Origin: Capitulum mitella
Lineage: Eukaryota > Arthropoda > Thecostraca > Pollicipedomorpha > Pollicipedidae
DNA length: 64,000 bases
Direction of reading: 5' to 3'
NCBI GenBank assembly: GCA_030062745.1
Contig: CP099851.1
Span: forward strand, 4,585,161-4,649,160
A program made the translations under genes and the position numbers. Positions 12,201 through 22,194 of this stretch are shown in pieces. The notes under the pieces are model-generated. The model was given only the letters and a program-made list of their open reading frames with translations, did not search any database and was not told where the DNA came from. Positions within the stretch are counted from its first letter, which is position 1, and the number at the start of each line of letters is the position of its first letter.

Positions 12201-15031
12201 CGGCCACTGGCCTCGTTCGTAATTAAACGCTCAGACACCCCAGACTGATTGTCCAAAACGCTCGAGATACCCAGATATCTTTTAGATGCCCGGGATATCG
12301 AAATCGGCAATATCTTTCGAATATCTAGGACAATGAAATCGAGCCTTTCCAAAAACGACACCCCTACTCATGAATGATTGTGTGATCTATGTCTTTGTGA
12401 GTGGGCTTCACGCCGCCTCAAACACATTAACACAGCTGTGCAGTCTGCATACGTTGCCCTCCCCCCGACAGCGGAAGTCTCCAGGACGATGCTCTGCCGC
12501 GCCGCCATCGCCGCCGCCGGCCGCAGCGCCAAATATGGCGGCTGTCTGGCGGCCGGCCGGCGGCGGCCTCCGGTCGGCTATATCGGTCCTGCTGGTCGCT
12601 GGAAGGCTGCCTGGAGCGGCGCCGGCCCGGCTGGCACCGTCCGGCGAGAGCAGACCGACGGCTCAGGAGGAGGGGGGGGGGGGGATTTCTGGTTGGCGGA
12701 TCGTGCGACGAGAAATCGAAATGTCTTTTTACTTCGAATGCGACGTTCTCATTGAAGGACGGCGTATGCAGTAGAGGGGGGGGGAGGGGTCACTTAACAC
12801 GTGATATATGGAAAAAATCTGACTTAGAAACGAGAGACTGACTAACCGATTTTTCTGCGGGGCTGGCGGGTGCATATACAGATACTCTAGGCAGCAAACG
12901 TTTTCAACAGCGCGCATCAAACTGCGGCATCCTGGCTTGAATTATCTGGGCACTTGAGGTGCAGTGAAAACCCTTTTACATGTTTGTTTTATTTGTTGAT
13001 AATAGTTGGACCTGAAACGCTACTAAAAGGCAGAGGTAGAATCAATGAAGTCTCTATAGGATAAAAGTATCATCATTAACTGATTTCCTATCAGGCATCT
13101 CAAAATATCTGGACAATGTGCGGGCCATTTCTTTTTATTTCTCCACCCCTTTTATTGATCCCAAGGTTCGAGATTCGACTATGACGTGGTTCATGGACTC
13201 TTCTTCCCTTTCCAAGCCCCGGCGTTAGCGCTTCATTGTACCAAGACCAGAGACGTAAAACCATTGTTCCAGATGCACGTTCTCAGCCTCAGTCTCAGCG
13301 GTGCAGGCCTTCGGTGGAACGAGATGAGAAGCCGGCGTCTCATACTGTCACCATAGGACGAACATGCCGAAATTGTGCACCAATATAACAAAAAAGAACA
13401 AATTCAAACATCGTGACCAGTAGGTAACTGGCATATCGCCGGTCTCCCCGTCCTGGTAATACGGGCTCGAGTCGCCACGGTACTCGATATTTGGCCCACG
13501 GGTCAGCTGGCAACCGGCCAACAAAGGGTCACGCTGACCACCACACGGCCGCGTCGCACCCTTAACGACACGCCAAACTTTCGCCACAAAATCGGCCATC
13601 ATCTGGAGCCGCTCGATCGGGTGTAGTGGCCGGGGTCTACACAACACGCCATGTTCAGCAAGGGCTCCCATCCCTAATACCACCCCAGCAATCACTCGCA
13701 TAACAATGCACATCGGCCGCGGCGGCGGGCAACTCACTGGCCATCATGTCGTTGTAGGCGCCGTCGGCCAGGGCGAAGATGTGCGGGGGCACCTCGTTCC
13801 GCCTCTTGCCCTTGTAGATGTTGATGGCGCGCAGGGTGTAGATCGGGAACCGCTTGTACGGGTTGATGGCCACGCAGAACAAGCCCGAGTAGGTCTGCAG
13901 AGTCACGTGTTACAGGTCAGGTCAAAGGTGAGGTTGCAGGACAGGCCCGAGTAGGTCTGCGCGCATCACAGAGCAGCTATTCATGAGGTACGAAGCCTCG
14001 TGGCCGGTTCACTGGCGCAGTCGCTCTCGCGCGCAGGGAAAGTTAACAGCTCTCGTCTCTTCCGACTACAGCAAAGAGCGATTTTCAGTGTTGGAATGCT
14101 TACGTAGATGAGCTTGTTGTAGTAGCGCTGCTTGAGGTTGTGCAGGACCGAGGCATCGTTGAGGTAGGTCAAGTTGGACATGTCCTCACATTTCTCAAAC
14201 TTCGGGGGATTGACCTGCTGCAGCTGGTCTTTCTTAAATTCTTTCTCCTGGAAATTGGAAAAAGGTCGTCTTGGGATGCGATCAGCATGATGTATCTCGG
14301 TGATATCCTTCTAACATATAGGTTATAGTCGTCCCATAGCAAAAAATCCGAATGCTTTGTTTTTGTACATTTCGTTATTGTAATGTATTCCACCCAACAG
14401 CTTATGAACAAAAAAAAAAAAACGCCGACATTCTACAGAACGATTGGTGTCTTTGGAAAAGCGAGGCATGTTAAGACGGCAACAAACAATGCAGTACAAA
14501 CATGAGGCATCCCGCGAGCTCCGATTACACAAACAGCCCGGCCGCACTCACCTCGAAGTTGGGCAGCTGGCACTTGACCTTGTCGCCTGCGGTGGAGACG
14601 ATTTTGCCGAGCACGAAGCCCTCCTTCTCGTCGGGAATCCAGCACGCCGTCTTGGCATCGTAGGACTTGGTGCCGTCAATTCTCTTCTGCTCCAGAGAGA
14701 CGAACCTGCGACGCGTGGGGACGTCACCTTCAGCCCAGGGCGAAACACGCCATAGGGGCAAACGAAGGATTCGCATTCACAGAGACATCTCACGGTAAGG
14801 CTCTCGTAGACTGGCCTTGCAATTAGAGCGATTACGTATCGTCTTCACAATCAGAACACTCATAGAAAGACCCCAGGAGTGGCGCACTACCGGCAGCGTC
14901 TCTTATTCGAAACACGCACGGGCGAGCTGGCATCACAGTCCTCAAGGCCTCTGGCCTCCTCGCAGAACCACTCACAGGTACGGCTCTGGATCGGGCTCCT
15001 CCTCGGGCTTGTAGGTCTTCTCGATCACCAT
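159..15031 (-). CDS. Mhc: Muscle myosin heavy chain (class II), 5' part of gene, motor domain
   Basis: Encodes the ATP-driven actin motor of muscle thick filaments. I can follow 17 exon positions (19 exons counting alternatives) from the ATG at 15031 to the left edge, giving about 688 residues. Landmarks in order: N-terminal SH3-like region (exon 2), P-loop GESGAGKT (exon 6, ~res 181-188), switch I NDNSSRF (exon 7 end), switch II DIFGFE (exon 12), relay helix (exon 13), Gly/Lys-rich loop 2 (exons 15-16), actin-binding segment and IIPNE helix (exon 17). All introns are GT-AG and phases fit throughout after removing one extra base in each of exons 8 and 15. Exons 10 and 17 exist in two versions. 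The gene is truncated by the window; converter, IQ and rod exons must lie to the left. The family assignment is secure. The number of isoforms is inferred. Confidence 0.97.
355..1000. repeat. Degenerate tandem repeat between Mhc exons 17a and 17b
   Basis: An imperfect motif recurs roughly every 90-130 bp: ACAGGGGCACTCAGT, then GGCACTCC, then CACAGGAGCTGTG. Clear copies start near 375, 445, 505, 570 and 850. It fills most of the intron separating the two alternative exons. No coding sequence is seen in it. Confidence 0.6.
1310..1397 (-). CDS. Mhc: Mhc alternative exon 17a
   Basis: 88 bp: [20 protein letters not shown] then IIPNETKSP, acceptor TTTATAG, donor GTAAGC, phase 0 to 1. Identical in length and phase to 17b about 1.06 kb downstream. 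It covers the helix leading to the reactive-cysteine region. Confidence 0.9.
3115..3167 (-). CDS. Mhc: Mhc exon 16 (loop 2 end)
   Basis: A 53-bp exon encoding [18 protein letters not shown]: the basic end of loop 2 and the start of the strut/actin-binding helix. It supplies exactly the phase step (1 to 0) needed between exons 15 and 17. Confidence 0.93.
3442..3605 (-). CDS. Mhc: Mhc exon 15, with one extra base
   Basis: Starts [12 protein letters not shown] run of three A on the coding strand (two expected, near 3572) shifts the frame, after which the expected [20 protein letters not shown] and [20 protein letters not shown] appear. Length is 163 bp without the extra base, phase 0 to 1. It ends inside loop 2. 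Confidence 0.92.
4108..4287 (-). CDS. Mhc: Mhc exon 14
   Basis: 60 codons from [20 protein letters not shown] to [11 protein letters not shown], in the lower 50-kDa actin-binding region. Phase 0 to 0, donor GTGAGA. Confidence 0.96.
4622..4792 (-). CDS. Mhc: Mhc exon 13 (relay helix and loop)
   Basis: 57 codons (res 471-527): [57 protein letters not shown]. It matches Drosophila exon 9, which has three versions there. A single copy is seen here. Phase 0. Confidence 0.96.
5090..5239 (-). CDS. Mhc: Mhc exon 12 (switch II)
   Basis: 50 codons from [20 protein letters not shown] to [12 protein letters not shown]. Switch II reads DIFGFE, whereas most muscle myosins have DIAGFE. Phase 0 to 0. Confidence 0.96.
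5555..5740 (+). repeat. SINE-like element, family S2, copy 1
   Basis: Contains a tRNA B-box-like GGGTTCGAGTCGCC followed by a stretch (TATTTAGCGCACGG, then GACTACCACACGGC) shared with the elements at 13.4 and 46.4 kb. It lies in the Mhc intron between exons 11 and 12. Confidence 0.5.
6149..6268 (-). CDS. Mhc: Mhc exon 11
   Basis: 40 codons: [20 protein letters not shown] then [20 protein letters not shown]. Phase 0. Part of the upper 50-kDa subdomain. The 1.8-kb intron before it has no further copy of exon 10 that I can see. Confidence 0.96.
6278..6306 (+). repeat. Short (AGGTC)n tandem run
   Basis: Five to six copies of AGGTC in a row, directly beside the exon 11 acceptor of Mhc. AGGTCA is the nuclear-receptor half-site, but here it is probably a simple repeat. 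Confidence 0.75.
8035..8172 (-). CDS. Mhc: Mhc alternative exon 10B
   Basis: 46 codons: [46 protein letters not shown]. Phase 0, donor GTAAGG. Its beginning (QAFDILGF) is closer to insect muscle myosin than 10A. Only 40 nt separate it from the 10A donor, too little for both to be spliced together. Confidence 0.93.
8213..8350 (-). CDS. Mhc: Mhc alternative exon 10A
   Basis: 46 codons: [46 protein letters not shown]. Phase 0 at both ends, with acceptor TTTTCCAG and donor GTATGT. It is the same length and phase as 10B immediately downstream, with 29 of 46 residues identical. Only one of the two can be used per transcript if the protein is to stay normal. Confidence 0.93.
9157..9260 (-). CDS. 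Mhc: Mhc exon 9 (nucleotide-pocket lip)
   Basis: Residues 300-334, [20 protein letters not shown] to NEEMKMTD. It matches the position of Drosophila exon 7, which has four alternatives there. A single copy is seen here. It ends in phase 0 before the duplicated exon 10. Confidence 0.95.
9771..9934 (-). CDS. Mhc: Mhc exon 8, with one extra base
   Basis: [20 protein letters not shown] then ETYLLEKA in one frame, and [20 protein letters not shown] in the next frame. One base too many lies near 9852-9858. Without it the exon is 163 bp and all phases fit. The protein is otherwise intact, so a consensus error is more likely than a real mutation. Confidence 0.92.
10235..10327 (-). CDS. Mhc: Mhc exon 7 (switch I)
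   Basis: 31 codons, [20 protein letters not shown] to switch I NDNSSRF, whose Asn/Ser residues contact the nucleotide phosphates. Phase 0 to 0. The sequence continues in frame with GKFIRIHF of exon 8. Confidence 0.96.
10476..10742 (+). repeat. SINE-like element, family S1, copy 1
   Basis: tRNA-like head with B box GGTTCGAGTC near 10515. The body includes GATCGAAAGGGTCAGCC, GCACGGCACAATAGAGATCC and GCGCCATCTGGTTC. It is alignable by eye with copies at 51.0 kb (+) and 48.4-48.8 kb (-). It sits in the Mhc intron between exons 6 and 7. Confidence 0.65.
10940..11042 (-). CDS. Mhc: Mhc exon 6 (P-loop)
   Basis: Carries the Walker A nucleotide-binding loop [15 protein letters not shown], then YFANVG and the Lys-rich loop 1 ([13 protein letters not shown]), which tunes ADP release in class II myosins. 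Phase 2 to 0. Confidence 0.96.
11374..11401 (-). CDS. Mhc: Mhc exon 5 (28-nt micro-exon)
   Basis: A 28-bp exon between TTTGCAG and GTAAGT. With its neighbours it reads [10 protein letters not shown], matching the conserved segment just before the P-loop. Both phases (1 in, 2 out) fit, which is strong support for so short an exon. Confidence 0.92.
12480..12690. promoter_or_regulatory. CpG-rich block in Mhc intron 4 with CArG and YY1-type motifs
   Basis: A short GC- and CpG-dense block in otherwise mixed sequence. At 12529-12538 it reads CCAAATATGG, a perfect SRF CArG consensus, which runs on into GCGGC so that AATATGGCGGC also fits the YY1 consensus. It is flanked by a G12 run. An enhancer or internal promoter role is inference only. 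Confidence 0.3.
13435..13690 (+). repeat. SINE-like element, family S2, copy 2
   Basis: Shares GATATTTGGCC, GTCAGCTGGCAAC, GGTCACGCTGAC, CGCCACAAAATC and GCTCGATCGGGTGTAG with the copy at 46.4 kb, and a B-box-like CTCGAGTCGCC with the copy at 5.6 kb. It lies immediately beside the Mhc exon 4 donor. Confidence 0.6.
13738..13894 (-). CDS. Mhc: Mhc exon 4
   Basis: Residues 119-170, [15 protein letters not shown] to DGAYNDMMA, preceding the P-loop. It ends in phase 1 at GTGAGT and is followed by a 2.3-kb intron containing a CpG-rich block. Confidence 0.95.
14104..14247 (-). CDS. Mhc: Mhc exon 3
   Basis: Residues 71-118, including [19 protein letters not shown] and RYYNKLIY. It corresponds to the Drosophila exon 3 position, which exists there in two versions. 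Only one copy is seen here. Phase 0 at both ends, 144 bp. Confidence 0.95.
14552..14705 (-). CDS. Mhc: Mhc exon 2
   Basis: Residues ~19-70. Begins [13 protein letters not shown] and includes [15 protein letters not shown], the SH3-like N-terminal domain typical of class II myosins. Ends in phase 0 at GTGAGT. Confidence 0.95.
14976..15031 (-). CDS. Mhc: Mhc exon 1 (coding start)
   Basis: ATG at 15031 opens an acidic start, [19 protein letters not shown], ending at a GTGAGT donor with a split Leu codon. Just upstream (acceptor at about 15047) a pyrimidine-rich tract ends in CACAG, so the ATG lies a few bases into an exon whose 5' non-coding partner is further right. Confidence 0.93.
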
Positions 15032-15888
15032 GGCTGCTGTTCGGAGCTGTGCGGAGCGGACAGAAAGAACGGACGCGTCCTACGACTCGACCGGTGGCCG
15101 GCGGTGACGTCTGGATCCCTCTGAGGACACCGAGCACTGGACGTCAGTGGGCAGTCACTGGTAGCAAGGGGCGGCTCGGAAACTGATGTTGCTGTCATGT
15201 CTCGGCTTCAGTAGATCTGCTTCATGAAAATGAGTAATGAAACGAATAAATGATTTTTTTATCTTTGTTTCCAAATATGGGTAAAAGAGAAACTAAAACA
15301 CGCTCAGGGTGGTCGGTGAAAGCTGATGCGTCTTATTCATCAACCATTCTCGGCATGGTATCAGATACATTTATCTTTCTGCACATACTACGCTTTACCA
15401 ACTTCCATTACCATGTTCAAAGGTAAAATTACATGGATCGTAATGCCGCCTCTTCTAAATGGAATGCTGCCTTCGCTCAGTTTTTTTTTTACATGGGATT
15501 GAGATAACTTTATTCTTGCATCAGACTGTCGGTAGCTGAATTTTATTTATAACTGTTGGTTTTTAATCTGGAGGGATTCGGTGTCCCGGGGGAGATGTAA
15601 CCATGCGCGCTAAATTTTCCTTTTGTCAGGCAGAACATGATGCTGATTTTACGTAAATGTGATGATCCACGCAACTACTGTTTTCACCCAACCCATACCA
15701 ATCGTCAGATCAACCTTCCCCGTACCAAGGGGGGTGCTTGAACACCCCTCCCTGGCAAGGGACGGGTTAAGCGAAAGAACCCTCACAGACAGATCATACT
15801 TTAAAATACTAATGGCATGTGTTCTGTTCCCGCGGCTGCTGCATGTTTTCTGCACCAAGCTCTTCACACCGTGACGAAGTAATGTGCA

Positions 15889-16146
15889 GGGGCATAGCCA
15901 AGTTGATAGTATGGGAGCCACCACCCCCCCCCCAAGCCAAACGGTCTACTCTAGATATATGGTGATTTCGCACGAACACGGAATGGTGGTCATATGTATG
16001 CTGCAAAAGCAAACATTTTATGTATTCCTGTGGGTTAAATATGACGCCAGTTACATGAAACTGCTGCATCATATGCCAGTGGCACATGAAAAAAATTAGC
16101 ATTTGATTTGGCTCCGCCTCCCGAGGAAAATCCTGGTTACGTGCCT
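15889..16146 (+). mobile_element. TIR element, family A, copy 1
   Basis: Begins GGGGCATAGCCAAG with a C run and ends GAAAATCCTGGTTACGTGCC. The interior has GGTGATTTCGCA and TGCAAAAGCAAACATT, shared with copies at 21.7 and 42.4 kb. The ends are inverted versions of CAGGCACGTAGCCA. Short and non-coding, so MITE-like. Confidence 0.6.
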
Positions 16147-16149
16147 GGC

Positions 16150-19100
16150 AATCTGTACGTTATGGTCATCACTGTCCCCGTTTTCGCTCGTAGGAAAAAA
16201 TACTCTAGCGGTCCGCACAGCTTTTGGAACATGCGAAAAGGGAAAATTTTATTTGATACAGGATATTGTTGGCCTACATCCGACGACGCGTACCCCCGCG
16301 AGAAAATAAACTGCCCAGCCCGATTTCATGCTACACAAGCTTTCCGTCGCGTTTTTACATGACGAAAACAACATTCCATCGACAGTCATCCATCTGGCTG
16401 CTTGCTTAAGATCACGCGAGTTAACTCGGAAAGCAAACATGGCGAGCACCGGCAGGCGGGGCGTGGGGTGGTCGACGTGCATGACGTGGAGCGGCCGCAT
16501 TGGTCAGCCTGCGTCTGCATGATAAGTGAGAGGGGTGCCTCCAGTTCGGGGCAGAGGCTGGAGTGGGGTGGGTGCTTGTTCGCGCGGCTGCGTGGTGGTT
16601 GTGCGAGGAGTGCCTCTAGTACCCGGTCTGGGCTGGGTAGGGGAAAAGACCTGTTCTGAATTGCCCCACGCCTGCGCTGTCGGCGGAAGACAGGCAGTGC
16701 ATTGCTCGGTTGTTGAGTGGAATGCTTGGGCTTGGTTTGGCGGCGGTCAGTGGTCAGTGACCAGGAGATGGTGCGCGGGACCCCCAGCTGGGTGCCCGTG
16801 AGCGCGCAGATTGGTGAAACAGCGCGCACTTTGATGAGGTGTGATGACGGCGAATGTGAGTGTGAGTTGTGAACTATGAGGCGTATGGTTAAAATTGCTG
16901 GGTTCCTGAAATCAAGGTTCCTAGCTTGTCGAGTAAAGATAGCTAGGGTTCCAGGTGACATGCAAAAGATGCAGCGCTGGAAAACTGAATGATGCAGTGA
17001 AAGAATCTGCTGTCAAGACTGCCGTGGTTGTTTACATAAATGGAAGGTCGTTTGCCGGTGTTGGTACGAGGTCTAGTTGTACAGCGAAATAATGGAGAGT
17101 GCCACCGAGATTTAGTGGTGCTAATGGAATGGACAAGGCCAGTGCATCGATCAACACACACTGGCAAGTTCACACACACGTTTTTGTGTTTTCCCTTTTG
17201 AATGCTCGCGTTCGTATCTGAAAATTTCGTGACGCCCCGTTGTTTGTCTTCGTGAAGAGGCAAACCGCGTCAGAGCCACGTTGGCCCGTCTTTTGAGAGG
17301 TCATAGATGTCGTTTGTCTGCCTGCTTATGCACGTCTTTGTCAGGTCATGTTTGCGGAACGTGATATTAGAAGCCTGCAGTGCGTCGTGCCCATACGGAG
17401 AGGGCGACGTTGTTCTCTAGTCTAGGACGATGATCGTTAGTGCTCGCCTCGTGTCTTTCTCGCCTGCTTTTAAATACATTTGTCGGGTCACGTAACCGTT
17501 AGTGTGCCGCGCCAAAGAATCACACTGGGACGCCTGTGCCTTTATAACGTATTTGGCAAAGGGTGTCGATTCCTGTAAAAGACTGGGGGGCCGAGCCGAG
17601 GGCCCGACAACCTAATCCCCCCCCCCCCCAAATTTGGGTTTCTCGACGGATTTAACCCACTTTATTCCGACCAACGGATATTTATGTTTTTTTTGTTGCT
17701 ATTCATCAAATAAAAAGATTGTACTTATCCCCGTATATATAGAAATATATGTCTATGTATATGTTATATATTAAGAAAAAGAGGGAAAGAAAATAGAAAG
17801 ACAGATAGATTTAAGAAAGGAAGATAGACAGATATCATTTAGGCTTCATTCTTTTCTTTCTACCTATCTTTTGTCTATTACGTCCGTTCTTTTCGTTACT
17901 AATACTCATTTCTCTTTAAAACCGGCAATGTCGGGGGGGGGGCAAACCGACATTGGGCGGGCTATATACGGCTATACCTGTCCCTGACTGATTAACTAAT
18001 GAAGCCTATGGTGGCCTTTTGCTTGGCATGTTAATAACAAACAACAACTTGAGACATTTTTTGCATCGGTGCATGCACATCTTTAAACTTGCCCTGGTTC
18101 AAGATGCGTAAGGCGTTATGATTGTGATATCCGAAACGTAGCTCCGGTGCAAATTTATCATTGTCTTTCCGTTTTTTTCTTTTTTTGAGCTGATGAGGGA
18201 TCTTGAAAGAGTCTCCAAGCGGATGGATCTTAATAATTACTTTGACTGACTGAATCTACCGGCGATCAGGCGTTAAAACTCTCCCTCGGTCAAAACATTG
18301 TCCAGTGAAGTGACAGGCTATGACATGAAGTGTCAGCTTGCTCAAAGTATAATCGCTGATGACCAACATGATGACTAAATACTAGTCAAATGACCAATAA
18401 CTTGGTCGTCGAAAACGCGAACTGACCGGTGTGCCTTCGTCGTTCGTATGATAGCACGTCACCCTGCGATCATCCTGGAACTTGTTCCCTATATTTCGTG
18501 ACGGAAAATTGTGAAAAACGTCTACTTCCGTGAAATTCAGCCGAAGACATTTACGCAGAATGTTGCCAAATGCACTTACAGTTTCTGTGTATGTCATATG
18601 ATTGCAGGCAATAGTCGCATAAGGTACGTATTTAATTTCCGACACTGAATTATACGAAGATACGTTGCAGTTGCACAAAAAATGTCAAAAGGTAATGTTG
18701 CATGTTGCCTTATGAATTTGTACATCATGACTGTTACAGTTTATAAAAAGCAGGCACCAGATGTAGTTGCTTCGAGAAACAAACCATAGACGTCTACGGA
18801 TTTTGATTTCATTGGTTTCGGGATGGTCCATGTCTTCATCGAGAGCATAAATGCTGTTGATAAACCTATACAAACAATGTTTTGAACTTGTTTCTGAACA
18901 ATGTTTTACAAAGGCGTACTCGTACGTCTACGTTTCGGTGAGCCAGATGCATGCCGAGAAACCAGATTTTAATGACGTTACACTCTTACGTGGCGTCTGA
19001 CTTGGGCATCGACGACGCCGATGGAACCGTTTGGCAAAAATTTGCTCCCAATCGGCATGAACCCGACCGGGCCTTTTTTCAAAGAGTCTCGAAATCCACC

Positions 19101-20950
19101 GCGGTTGACAGGTTGACTGGGGCTGGACAGCGCTCAGCAACCCGGGGATCTCCCTCGGTTCTGACGGGACTTTCGGAACATACCCAAAGACACAAATCCA
19201 TGGAGACAAATCGCCTCATTAGATCGTTCACGGGCCGAGGCGGCTCAAACGCAGACCACCATTTCAGGTTTTGCCACGCTGTCTTCAATATCGATCACTT
19301 CCCTCTTATGCTAAATTTAATTTGCAACCGGGGATGCGCATTCAGTGTTATTTCTGATTGCATAGAGGGATCTGACGTTCAGAGATAAAACGTTGGACGC
19401 TGGTGGCAACCCGTTGACGCCACTGACTTTCCGGAAGAGCGGGCTGTGCGTTTTAAACAGGAAAATACCCCTTGCCCCCATCTGCACGTATATCGGTGCC
19501 TTCAATCGGCAGGGAGCCAACCAGGGCCACACCCACATTAACCCGGTCCATGGCCTTGAATCCCGATATCCGATCCCAAATCCAGAGCAGTAGCAGTTTC
19601 CAAGCTGTCTGAGAAACTGAACACAGCCGTCCAGACATCCGTTAGAGTGTCAGTCAAGATACGACGCCAAGTACGTGCGTCAGTATCGCCGTTCCAAGGT
19701 GACTCAATTATTTCCTCCGCTTTCGCAATCGTTACGCTTCTTGTAAATGAAAGTCTGATACGACATGCAGACGACCGTCGGTGACGACTCGCCCCTCGTG
19801 CTCGATGGGGCAGCCTTAGGTCCTGCGCAGGAGGATCTGTATCGCAGAGCATTAATCCAATTCTATAAGCGCTCCGCCTCCGCAGGACCCAGATGAGTTG
19901 CCATTCTCTAGGCAAAAGCATACATTTCATGAAACTAATCAAGACATTTGTAAAACGAACGATCAGATTCAAAATACAATTTTCAAGTGATCAAAACAGA
20001 CAAATGATACCCTACCTTTCATTTCTGGTGGACTCCATAGCCCGTTTTCGAGTCGCTGTCGACGATTCATGCATAGGACATGGACAAACAGTGTGTATGC
20101 AGGCAGGCATTTATTGGGCACATCTAAACACCGACGGTTGCCATGGAAACCGGCCGAGCCCGCGCTGGGTCGGTGTGGACGACACGCGACAGCTGCATGG
20201 CCAACAGGGACCTAGTCAGCCGGCATACAGAAAGGGGTCGACTGGCCGATGGTGCCTGTTAGTGGGGGCTGGGCTCTACTACCTCTTCAGAAAACACCCA
20301 TTGTGGTGTTAGGAGTTGCGCTCTTTGAGTCTTGGTGAGCTTTTGAATCTGATTTCATAGTTCAGTTATTACATAGCAACGTTCGGAAAAAAACAGGCAC
20401 AAAGAAAAACGATATATTTGTCTACAGTAGTGACTACTAACGCGATATGGATATGATTTCATTATTAACGACTACGGCACTGAGGAATGGGGCGTTCAAC
20501 AGTCTGACGTGCCACGCGCCAGTCAGGGTGTCACGAGATACGAAAACATGCAGCAGTCTCCGTAGGAGCCTCAGGCTAGTAACGAGGCGGGCAGGGGCAC
20601 GACACAGAATCGCCTGACGTCATCAGGGGGCGATTGGCATGTAGAGTGGTGTGCTTGTCCCTGACATCGTGCCATGATCTGTTTCCAGTCATTTGCTATC
20701 TGCGTTAGCTTTATGTTGGCAAAATTTGCGTATAGACGAGGTAGAGAAAATTTCACTGAGCAGCGAAAGTATGAATATAGCCGCCTACGATTTTTGGACA
20801 AAACACGCTCAACATCTGTTATGTCGTGAATGTCTGGCTTATTCGTCCCCAACTGATTTAGTGACTGAGTTAAAATCAGAACAGAGCCACGGGACCAACT
20901 AAAGAGTCAATGTAACAACGTTACGCTTTAATTTCGGAGGACTCGGCCAA
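16150..20950. other. Spacer right of Mhc, no gene recognised
   Basis: Mixed-composition sequence with scattered short open frames that lack motifs or splice context. It includes an AT-rich stretch (17.65-17.90 kb) with GAAA/GATA-rich and CTTT-rich arms, and poly-C/G runs near 17.62 and 17.93 kb like those at the edges of TIR elements. It may be the 5' intron of Mhc if the non-coding first exon is near 21 kb. Confidence 0.5.
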
Positions 20951-20959
20951 CGTGCTCCT

Positions 20960-21450
20960 GTGTTCGTGTGCGCAGTGTGGACAGAATTCAGGAAACGGCA
21001 CGCCACCCTACGCCTGAGCCACAGGCGCCGGAGAACAGACAACACGAGGGTCGCCGCCGTTCACCTGACTCGCGTGAGCCCACTCAGACACAGACAGCGC
21101 ACCGCCGCGCCCGTACCGGTCCAAACCTCGAGTCGCAGTGCGACCTCCGTCGCCGGCGGCCGCGTCGCCACCGCCGACACTCGAGCCGGCCCGCCCGCCG
21201 AGGGACGGCGGCGCTGATTGGTTGCCGCCGCGCCTGGACGCGGCGACCGGCCAATGGACGGCAGCGTTGCTCGGCGGCTGGATGGCGACCCGTTTTAGAG
21301 CCGGCGCTGGAATCCGCCGCGTCCGGACGAGTCATCGCCGCGGGGCAGCGCCAGCTGGGACGGGGGGGGGGGGGCAGAGGACGGCAGCCAGGCAGCAGCC
21401 AGGCTGACCGCAGACCAGGTCGATCTCTGCACAAGAGTAGAGCTCGGCCA
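20960..21450. promoter_or_regulatory. CpG-rich block with CCAAT boxes, candidate promoter
   Basis: A GC- and CpG-dense block ~500 bp long. It holds AACCAATCAG on the minus strand (21223-21214), a textbook NF-Y site, and CCAAT on the plus strand at 21251-21255. It is the only strong promoter-like block to the right of Mhc and could drive Mhc leftward from ~6 kb upstream of its ATG, or another transcript. A single open frame crosses it, but its GC bias makes that uninformative. Confidence 0.3.
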
Positions 21451-21709
21451 CGGCGTTGGCATCTTCAGTTTGCAAAATGTCTCATTTGCTTCCCAGTTTT
21501 GTTACGGTTATACAACGCGGAAAATCATGCTCAGGGGAAAACACAGCAGCAGTGCGCCTGTCCGAATTTTCAGACTGAGGCGACAACGTTGTTAACCTGC
21601 GTCTGCGCCATACAGAGACGGAAGACCATCGTTAACTTTCCACTACCGCCGTTACCGGCAGGGCATGTTAAAAGTTTAAAGGAGCGGACAGCATGCTGTT
21701 CCCCACCAG

Positions 21710-21977
21710 GGAGTAGCCAAGGGGGGGCCATGGGGGCCATGGCTTCCTCCGAGCCAAACGATCTACACTCGATATATGGCGATTTCGCAGGAATACGTAA
21801 AAGGGATTAAACAGATTTGCAAAAGCAAACATTGTACGTTTTCTTGTGCGTTAAGTATCAGGTAAATTACAAGAAACTGTTTTTTTTTCTTATGAATTTC
21901 GTCCTTTGCACTTGGAATATGACAAACTTGACACTTGCCCCCTCCCCCCGAAGGAAAATCATGGCTACGTGCCTGCT
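21710..21977 (+). mobile_element. TIR element, family A, copy 2
   Basis: GTAGCCAAGGGGGGGCC at the left, ATGGCTACGTGCCTG at the right, in inverted relation. The interior GGCGATTTCGCAGGAAT and TTGCAAAAGCAAACATT is shared with the other copies. No coding capacity. Confidence 0.65.
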
Positions 21978-22194
21978 CCCCACTGCCCAACTCTCAACCG
22001 CAGGAGGAGATAGTGACTTGTCTGAGCGGTGCTGCGCGACCGGTCAGGGGACAGACACGAACGTCCAAACCATGGACTTACTGTCCAACCAACTTCGGTT
22101 CAGGACCACATACGGAAGCTGTCCGGTGAAGCAGATCAAGGGACACACGAATGTTCCACGCCGGCGTCTCCCGATCGGCCTCGGTCTGGGTCGA

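Noticed and set aside
20968-21810. 280-codon plus-strand open frame
   Set aside because: Arg/Pro/Ser-rich low-complexity product of a GC-rich block; no motif or splice support.
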